From assembly GCF_000003605.2 (NCBI RefSeq), contig NW_003131853.1, positions 340,917 through 404,916 of the forward strand: a stretch of DNA of 64,000 nt. The letters run 5' to 3'. Numbering within the stretch: the stretch's first letter is position 1; every line of letters begins with the position of its first letter. Source of the DNA: Saccoglossus kowalevskii. Its lineage: Eukaryota; Hemichordata; Enteropneusta; Harrimaniidae. This document shows, in pieces, positions 60,698 through 64,000 of this stretch. Made by a program: the position numbers and the translations under genes. The notes beneath the pieces are model-generated. The model saw only the letters and a program-made list of their open reading frames with translations. It was not told the origin of the DNA and searched no databases.

Positions 60698-63639
60698 ATG
60701 ACGGCAACAAATGATCTAAACAATCAATCCACTCAACTTCCGGTAAGATAGGTCACGTTTAAATATAGTTACAACTCATTTTTGTATTGCTAACATGGTT
60801 GACAGATTTGTTAAATGCCAGCCTCTCGTCACCGTGCCACGCGCTACACGTAATATGAATGGTTATTATCGAGTAGGTTCGTGATAATGAATCATGAATG
60901 ATTATTGCGCAATGTCCCATGATTATACGCAGCTGTACGCATTGGTTTAATCATAGACCCTCAACAAATTTGTTGAGGGTCTATGGTTTAATGGGAGAAA
61001 GGAATCACGGTTGGCATAATTACTTGTAACACTTAAGACCCCGGGAAGTGGAACGTCCTGTGATCTAACTATGGTGATATAATTATTTAATTGATCGTTT
61101 ATCTCCAGGGAGACGAATATATCAGGGTGTCTTCACTATGCAAAGACGGTAATTTACTGGAATATATGTACGAAGACGCTCGAACGTTACCAGAAGCATT
61201 TAGACGAGGGGCGAGGGTTTCGAGTGAGTATTAGTTTGATTGCAGCAACCTTTGCTCAAAATATATTGCATTCATATTCCGTGTGGCAAAGTATTCAACT
61301 TGAGATTCGGTCCTCATCCAACTAATCATATGTCACGTGACACATTCGTTTAGGAATAGTCTGCTTTGAAATGAACAAACTCACATCAGAATTATAGTTA
61401 TAAGTATAACGTTAATTCAGATCGTGTTTGTGGAGTCTTGTTAATTAATTAATTAATAATTTATGTTCGTATTTACATGTTTTTTGCTACTCAAACTGCA
61501 GTATGAATAATAATACTGTGTATCTCGTATGTAGGTCACGTAGCGTGAATATGACATTATGTCTTGCACACGATTATATTCAACATCTGATTGGTTGATT
61601 CAAGTTAAACTGCCATTGAAATTTATAAATATGTATATAAAGATGAACGCAATGGCTTTGTTGCGCCTAGAGTACTGTTGTTAATGAATTTAAACCATTT
61701 TTTGCAGATAATGGACAATGTTTGGGTTGGAGGTCTGGTGCCGACCAGCCGTACCAGTGGTTGACGTACGATCAGGTACATTACTGTGATGTACAAGCGA
61801 TTTTATTTATACTCCGGGTTTTCCAATAGTTACCAGTATTTACCAGTACTTGTGTGTCACGTTGAGTTTTTCTCAGAGTAGTTTTAAATTTCGTTTTATA
61901 GGTTTTGGAACGGGCAAAGAATTTTGGTTCTGGTTTGGCAAAGCTTGGATACCAACCCGGACAATCTACACTTGTTGGTATATATGCTCAGAACAGGGTT
62001 GAGGTGAGTTAATATAAATAATCAGACAGTTTGAGGTCAATATTAGATACCGATGAATATGATTCAAACAAAATTATAGCACTTTTAATATTATGTATGT
62101 ATTTTGCTCACACAATAAAAAATGCAAGTTTAGTATTTATATGACTGGCTTCTAGCCTTTCCTCCACCAAACTTGCCTTTTATCGCTCTCTCTAAATTCT
62201 TTTTGCAGTGGGTGGTGACGGATCAGGCATGTGGAATGTACTCCATGATAACGGTACCATTGTACGATACACTGGGTCCAGAAGCAGTCACCTTTATAAT
62301 AAACCAGGGTAGGTGAATTATTACTGCATATCAACGAGGATTCGGGCGATATTGTACGAATAAATATTAATTGATTCTGATTATGACTAACATGTAGCAG
62401 AATTGACCAAACAGTATTTGTTCAAATCAAAACACGTGTAGATGTGTGAAACATATCACTAAACATCGTGGTATTTATATTGCAGCTGGTCTCAATATAG
62501 TCGTTTGTGATGGAGAGGCCAAGGCAAAATTGATTCTAAACAAAGCAGAGAGGACACCAATATTACAACAAATTGTTGTCATGGAGCCGGTTTCCGACGA
62601 GGTGAAAGACATTGCTCGCCGAATGACCGTGGAAATACTCTCATTCTCAGACGTGGAAGTAAGTTATTGTTTAAAACCATAGTTTCTATGGCGATTAAGT
62701 TTGCCGCGATCTTCAGGCGTATAGTTATTGCGTTGCAATGCATGTATGTTATGTATTTATAAGAAGCTTGTATGTTGACGACACGTCGATTTAAATCTCA
62801 AATTTATTTCCCAATATTTACACGCAATATATACGGATGTGAATTAAAATTGTGTTATCGTTAATAATACATGTTGTTATAATGACAGGAAATGGGACGG
62901 ATGGAACCGTATGAGCCAGTGGTAAGTACATACCATCATCTGTTATTGAAAATAGTGTTGTCATTGATGATAATATCTTGTAGAATAATATAAATTGGAG
63001 TAAAATAATGAAAAAACACACACACACATTCCAGTATAGTATAAGATATGATAGTAACGTTAGTTAATACAACACATATTTATATTCTCAGATGCCTAAT
63101 CCTAACGACATGGCAACAATCTGCTATACAAGTGGCACAACAGGTAAATTACATTTGTTTGACACAGTGACATTCACGAACCATGTGACCGCCTCGTCAT
63201 ATACACATCACCTGACCTATATGATTCAATCATCACTCAGGATTTCATCACACGTATGTTGGTGTATGAAATAAACAATGCTACATAATATATGTCTTCT
63301 ATAATTAATAGGTGACCCTAAAGGAGCTATGGTAACGCATGGTAATATAATAGCTGGAATGTCTGGATGTTGTCAGCATTTAAAGGTATGTAGGAGGTTA
63401 GTTGTACAATGTATTATCATTTGTAAAAATAATACAATGATCCACACAACAAGTAATTCTCAACACATGGCTACAACATGTACTTTTTTTTGCAACCTGT
63501 GGAATCAGTTTCCGGCTCTTAGTACTGTGTGATTCTGATTAGAGTATTATATCCGACACAGGGTTATGGTGATTTGACGCCCGATGACATTACGATATCA
63601 TATCTACCACTGGCTCACATGTATGAACGAAGCGGACAG
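60698..63639 (+). CDS. ACSL: Long-chain acyl-CoA synthetase, N-terminal part
   Basis: Exons: 60698-60742, 61109-61223, 61708-61775, 61902-62003, 62209-62308, 62486-62658, 62889-62921, 63092-63143, 63312-63385 and 63562-63639, all in frame for 280 residues; the gene continues off the right edge. The enzyme joins ATP, CoA and a long-chain fatty acid to give acyl-CoA. The sequence follows the ACSL1/5/6 group: CLGWRSGADQPYQWLTYDQV, GIYAQNRVEWV, VPLYDTLGPEAVTFI, then the AMP-binding P-loop YTSGTTGDPKGAM (residues ~224-236), THGNI and ISYLPLAHMYER. The Met at 60698 gives a short polar N-terminus without the membrane anchor of vertebrate ACSL1. Another start in an upstream exon would change that. 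Confidence 0.95.
60952..60985. mobile_element. 34-bp perfect palindromic insertion
   Basis: CATAGACCCTCAACAAA (60952-60968) is followed at once by its exact reverse complement (60969-60985). GTTTAAT flanks it directly on both sides (60945-60951 and 60986-60992), a perfect 7-bp duplication. The arms resemble the CACAGTCCCTCAACA terminus at 57916. It sits in the first coding intron of the synthetase. Confidence 0.8.
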
Positions 63640-64000
63640 GTGAGTTGACACGTACAGTGAAGCGGTTTCACACGATACAGCAACTTATTCTAAAATCATA
63701 ATTGCATCCACCGCATCAGCACACTTTGAACCATCTTCAGTAGAAAAAGGTATTTATTGTTGGAATTTGTTTCAACTTTTGCCTTGCACCATAATAGCAA
63801 TTGAGGCTTGAATAATACTTGCGTCAAATTCTAAAAAAATAATCCGTAAGCATGCACAAATATGTGCATTGATCAACTGAGTGTTGGTTGTGTCAAAATC
63901 TCATATCTTGAATGAAGCTGGCTCTGCATCTTATTGAAGCCGCGAATCATGGTACTTTTTGAAAGTTGACACGTACAGTGCTGTCCATGATCGCGAGAAA
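63640..64000. other. Intron of acyl-CoA synthetase at window edge
   Basis: No exon is seen. A 17-bp exact direct repeat, AGTTGACACGTACAGTG, occurs at 63643-63659 and 63964-63980. Confidence 0.5.

Overview
The window looks like animal nuclear DNA from an AT-rich, intron-rich genome, most likely a marine invertebrate deuterostome; a hemichordate is my best guess, with low confidence. The reasons are many short exons with GT-AG introns, a conserved ataxin-1, MID-type TRIM ligases, a DEG/ENaC channel carrying LDL-receptor class A modules, long intronic and intergenic stretches, and abundant small DNA-transposon derivatives. No bacterial, viral or LTR-retroelement gene was recognised.

Layout: 1-10435 is non-coding and repeat-rich, with a 323-bp tandem duplication, an unclassified hairpin-ended repeat at 1118-1876 and nine identical 50-bp units at 4951-5405. 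An ataxin-1 gene (10436-14033, + strand) has two coding exons that split the AXH domain, followed by a probable ~4-kb 3' UTR. A weak two-exon gene candidate lies at 18666-19354. About 13 kb follows with no convincing gene. From 32391 to 55295 (+) lies a 21-exon DEG/ENaC-family channel gene with nine LDLa domains inserted into its extracellular loop. Its 9.07-kb intron (33951-43019) contains two complete seven-exon MID-like TRIM E3 ligase genes in tandem on the minus strand. Other introns of the channel gene hold a deleted Tc1/IS630-type transposase, a 960-bp assembly gap, an antisense tRNA-Ile(AAT), a hAT-like MITE and several palindromes. Then come a candidate transmembrane exon (56941-57108), a 388-bp MITE, the 3' end of a small cysteine-rich membrane protein gene (58698-58914), and the first ten coding exons of a long-chain acyl-CoA synthetase (60698-63639), which runs off the right edge.

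The genes do not form a pathway. Ataxin-1 acts in nuclear transcription and RNA regulation, the TRIM proteins are cytoskeletal-type ubiquitin ligases, the channel is a cation channel of the plasma membrane, and the synthetase activates fatty acids. The most unusual points are the LDLa-decorated channel, the nesting of a duplicated TRIM pair inside its intron, and three insertions that share CAYAGWCCCTC termini and 7-bp target duplications, two of which are only 24-34-bp palindromes made of the two ends joined head to head.
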